DNA from: Betaproteobacteria bacterium
GTDB taxonomy: Bacteria; Pseudomonadota; Gammaproteobacteria; Burkholderiales; Ga0077523
Direction of reading: 5' to 3'
NCBI GenBank assembly: GCA_025350245.1
Contig: JANXYG010000063.1
Coordinates: 1-41,637 of the forward strand
Length of the DNA stretch: 41,637 bases
Shown: piece after piece, positions 39,482 through 41,637 of the stretch
Position numbering within the stretch: position 1 is the stretch's first letter
How the letters are laid out: the number at the start of each line of letters is the position of its first letter
Notes under the pieces: generated by a model
What the model was told of the DNA's origin: nothing
Seen by the model: the letters and a program-made list of their open reading frames with translations, nothing else
Databases searched by the model: none
Position numbers and translations under genes: made by a program

Positions 39482-41613
39482 CCAGAATCTTCCCGGCGGC
39501 ATTGCGCGGTCTTCTGACCGCGGCCGCATTCGCCACTGCGCTGGTCGCACCCGCGGTCGGGAATGCCGCTGGCGAGGCCCCCCAGAACGCGATCACCGCA
39601 ATCGACGTGAGCTCCCGGCAAGGTGGCAAAGTGGTGGTGAAGATCACCACCCGCGAGCCCCTCGGCAACCCGCCGGTGGGGTTCTCCATCAACAACCCGC
39701 CGCGCGTGGCTTTCGATTTTCCCGATACCGTCAACGGGCTCGGCAAGTCGACCCAGGAGGTCGGCAACACCGAGTTGCGTTCGATTCGTCTGGGCCAATC
39801 CGGCGATCGCACCCGTGTTGTCCTCAACCTCACCCGTGCCATCAAGTACGATTCCCAGCTCGACGGCAACAACCTCGTGATCACGCTGACCACCGGCAGC
39901 GATGCCGCTGGTGGTGGTCCGGTGGCCGAGACCAAGTTCTCGCAGGGCAAGGCGAACGTCAGCCATGCGCTCGTCAACGTGGATTTCCGTCGCGGCAAGG
40001 GTGGCGAGGGCCAGGTGATCATCGACATGTCCGATGCGACCACCGGCATCGACCTGCGTCGTCAGGGCAAGTCGGTCATCATCGACTTCATCCAGACCGA
40101 CATTCCCTCCAGCCTGCAGCGACGGCTGGACGTAGTCGACTTCGCGACGCCGGTCGAATCGGTCGAAGCAACCAAGCAAGGTACCAATGCGCGACTCGTG
40201 ATCTCGCCGCGCGGCAATTGGGAGCACTCCGCCTACCAGACCGACAACCGGCTGATCATCGAGGTCAAGCCCGTGGTCGAGGACCCGACCAAGATCGGGC
40301 AGGCATCGGGTCGTGGCTACACGGGCGACAAACTGTCGCTCAACTTTCAGAACATCGAGGTCCGCGCGGTGCTGCAGGTGATCGCCGATTTCACCGGCCT
40401 CAACATCATCACCAGCGATACCGTAGCCGGCAATCTGACGTTGCGTCTGAAGGATGTCCCATGGGACCAGGCGCTGGACATCATCCTGCAGTCCAAGGGT
40501 CTCGATCTGCGCAAGAACGGCAACGTAGTCTGGATCGCCCCCCGCGACGAACTCGCCACCAAGGAGAAGCTGCAGCTCGAGGCGCAGGCCCAGATTCAGG
40601 AACTCGAGCCGACTCGCACCGAGAGCTTCCAGCTCAACTATCAGAAGGCCGACGCCCTGCAGAAGCTGCTCGCCGATGCCAGCCAGCGGGTCTTGTCCAA
40701 ACGTGGCAGCGCGGTGGTCGACATCCGCACCAACACCTTGTTCGTTCAGGACACGCCGACCAAGCTCGAGGAAGTCGCGCAGCTCATCAAGAAGGTCGAC
40801 ATCGCGGTCAAGCAGGTGCTGATCGAGGCCCGCATCGTCGAAGCGACCGACACCTTCGGGCGTTCGCTGGGCGTGCGCCTGGGCAGCCTTACCAAGGCCG
40901 ACGGCTTCAGCGGGCCGCTCGGCGCGCGTTCGTTCATCGGTGGTTCAGTCCGCAGCCTCGGGGTGCAGACGACGCAGGCGCAGGACTACGCCACCAGTTT
41001 CTTCCCCGACTCGCTGTCGGTGAACCTGCCGGCGGCAACCCTGGGCACCGGCAGCAACCCGGGTGCGTTCACCTTCACCCTGTTCAACTCGGCGCTGACC
41101 CGGTTCCTGAATCTCGAAATCTCCGCGCTTCAGCTCGATGCGCGCGGCAAGATCATCTCCAGCCCCCGGATCATCACGGCGGACAACGTCGAAGCCAACA
41201 TCGAGCAGGGCACGGAAATCCCGTATCAGACGGCGACCGCCTCGGGCGCCACCAGCATCAGCTTCCGCAAGGCCACTTTGCGGCTCAAGGTCAAGCCGCA
41301 GATCACGCCCGACGACAACGTCATCATGAAGCTCGACGTGAACAAGGACAGCGTCGGCCAGATCACCCAGGCTGGCCCCGCCATCGATACCAAGCAGGTC
41401 ACCACCGAAGTTCTGGTCGAGAACGGCGGCACCATCGGCATCGGCGGCATCTACACCCAGGACGAGTCGACGCAGCAGAGCAAGATCCCCTGGCTGGGCG
41501 ATATTCCTTTCATCGGCTTCCTGTTCCGCAACGAGCGTCGTTTCAACGATCGCCGCGAATTGCTGGTCTTCGTCACCCCGCGCATCATCAAGGACAATCT
41601 CACGTTGCGCTGA
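39478..41613 (+). CDS. pilQ: Type IV pilus secretin PilQ
   Basis: 711 residues, complete. Outer-membrane channel for the pilus fibre. Signal peptide (about 1-31, ending VGNAAG), two AMIN domains (about 35-140 and 150-270, peptidoglycan binding), N0/STN domain (LSLNFQNIEVRAVLQVIADF, about 280-345), N1 domain (RTESFQLNYQKADALQKLLA), then the secretin barrel with ITPDDNVIMKLDVNKDSVGQ and the closing VENGGTIGIGGIYTQ, IPWLGDIPFIGFLF, LLVFVTPRII. Five-gene operon pilMNOPQ is complete here. A repeat copy begins 6 nt after the stop. Confidence 0.97.
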   Translation: MTRIFPAALRGLLTAAAFATALVAPAVGNAAGEAPQNAITAIDVSSRQGGKVVVKITTREPLGNPPVGFSINNPPRVAFDFPDTVNGLGKSTQEVGNTELRSIRLGQSGDRTRVVLNLTRAIKYDSQLDGNNLVITLTTGSDAAGGGPVAETKFSQGKANVSHALVNVDFRRGKGGEGQVIIDMSDATTGIDLRRQGKSVIIDFIQTDIPSSLQRRLDVVDFATPVESVEATKQGTNARLVISPRGNWEHSAYQTDNRLIIEVKPVVEDPTKIGQASGRGYTGDKLSLNFQNIEVRAVLQVIADFTGLNIITSDTVAGNLTLRLKDVPWDQALDIILQSKGLDLRKNGNVVWIAPRDELATKEKLQLEAQAQIQELEPTRTESFQLNYQKADALQKLLADASQRVLSKRGSAVVDIRTNTLFVQDTPTKLEEVAQLIKKVDIAVKQVLIEARIVEATDTFGRSLGVRLGSLTKADGFSGPLGARSFIGGSVRSLGVQTTQAQDYATSFFPDSLSVNLPAATLGTGSNPGAFTFTLFNSALTRFLNLEISALQLDARGKIISSPRIITADNVEANIEQGTEIPYQTATASGATSISFRKATLRLKVKPQITPDDNVIMKLDVNKDSVGQITQAGPAIDTKQVTTEVLVENGGTIGIGGIYTQDESTQQSKIPWLGDIPFIGFLFRNERRFNDRRELLVFVTPRIIKDNLTLR

Positions 41614-41619
41614 GGAGTT

Positions 41620-41637
41620 GACGTCCACCCCCAGGCT
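41620..41637 (+). repeat. Post-stop palindromic repeat, copy 8 (cut by the window end)
   Basis: GACGTCCACCCCCAGGCT begins 6 nt after the pilQ stop and matches the first 18 nt of the other copies; the remainder lies beyond the window. Confidence 0.85.

Noticed and set aside
39420-41621. A 733-codon frame overlapping pilQ on the same strand
   Set aside because: Composition is dominated by R, G, Q, H with no domain pattern; it is the shifted shadow of pilQ.

Overview
The window is 41.6 kb of GC-rich chromosomal DNA from what looks like a betaproteobacterium (Burkholderiales or Rhodocyclales grade; I cannot name the genus). The evidence is gene order rather than any marker: dusB-fis-purH-purD-hemF, amgK-murU-pepP-ubiH divergent from lptD-surA-pdxA-rsmA, rubredoxin divergent from thiD-thiE-hemL, cytochrome c4 divergent from engB-hemB, and mrcA divergent from pilMNOPQ. 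These are core arrangements typical of that class. Almost every base is coding, many genes overlap by 4 nt (ATGA or GTGA), and GTG/TTG starts are common. I see no prophage, transposase, CRISPR array, tRNA or rRNA.

Layout. 1-1231 (minus): the end of a molybdenum hydroxylase pair, a 2Fe-2S subunit and a Tat-exported molybdopterin subunit cut by the window edge. 1426-3490 (minus): a NarL-type histidine kinase and response regulator. 3598-5786 (plus): a UbiD-family decarboxylase, a relic of a thioredoxin-domain protein, and a small cytochrome c. 5969-10975 (plus): a complete branched-chain amino-acid type ABC importer (binding lipoprotein, two permeases, two ATPases). 11060-21670 (minus): an unknown protein, hemF, purD, purH, fis, dusB, ubiH, pepP, murU, amgK. 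21719-27296 (plus): lptD, surA, pdxA, rsmA. 27407-28000 (minus): gloA and rubredoxin. 28065-30825 (plus): thiD, thiE, hemL. 30918-31529 (minus): cytochrome c4. 31688-33463 (plus): engB, hemB. 33450-36438 (minus): a nucleotidyltransferase-like protein and penicillin-binding protein 1A. 36610-41613 (plus): pilMNOPQ, the type IV pilus alignment subcomplex and secretin.

Shared themes are envelope building and recycling (lptD, surA, mrcA, amgK-murU), haem synthesis (hemF, hemL, hemB) with two c-type cytochromes that would consume haem, purine, thiamine, pyridoxal and ubiquinone biosynthesis, and type IV pili.

The most striking non-coding feature is a family of GC-rich, about 60-nt imperfect palindromes, present at seven intergenic places (8 copies plus fragments). 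Each copy sits within about 0 to 20 nt after a stop codon, in the same orientation relative to the gene it follows. A second module, based on CCCCTTCGCTT and CTTCGTTC, accompanies it at three of these loci. In the surA-pdxA gap two copies stand in tandem and the second runs up to the pdxA start. I regard this post-stop repeat as the best candidate for an undescribed or poorly described element here; the coding content itself is mostly ordinary core genome.
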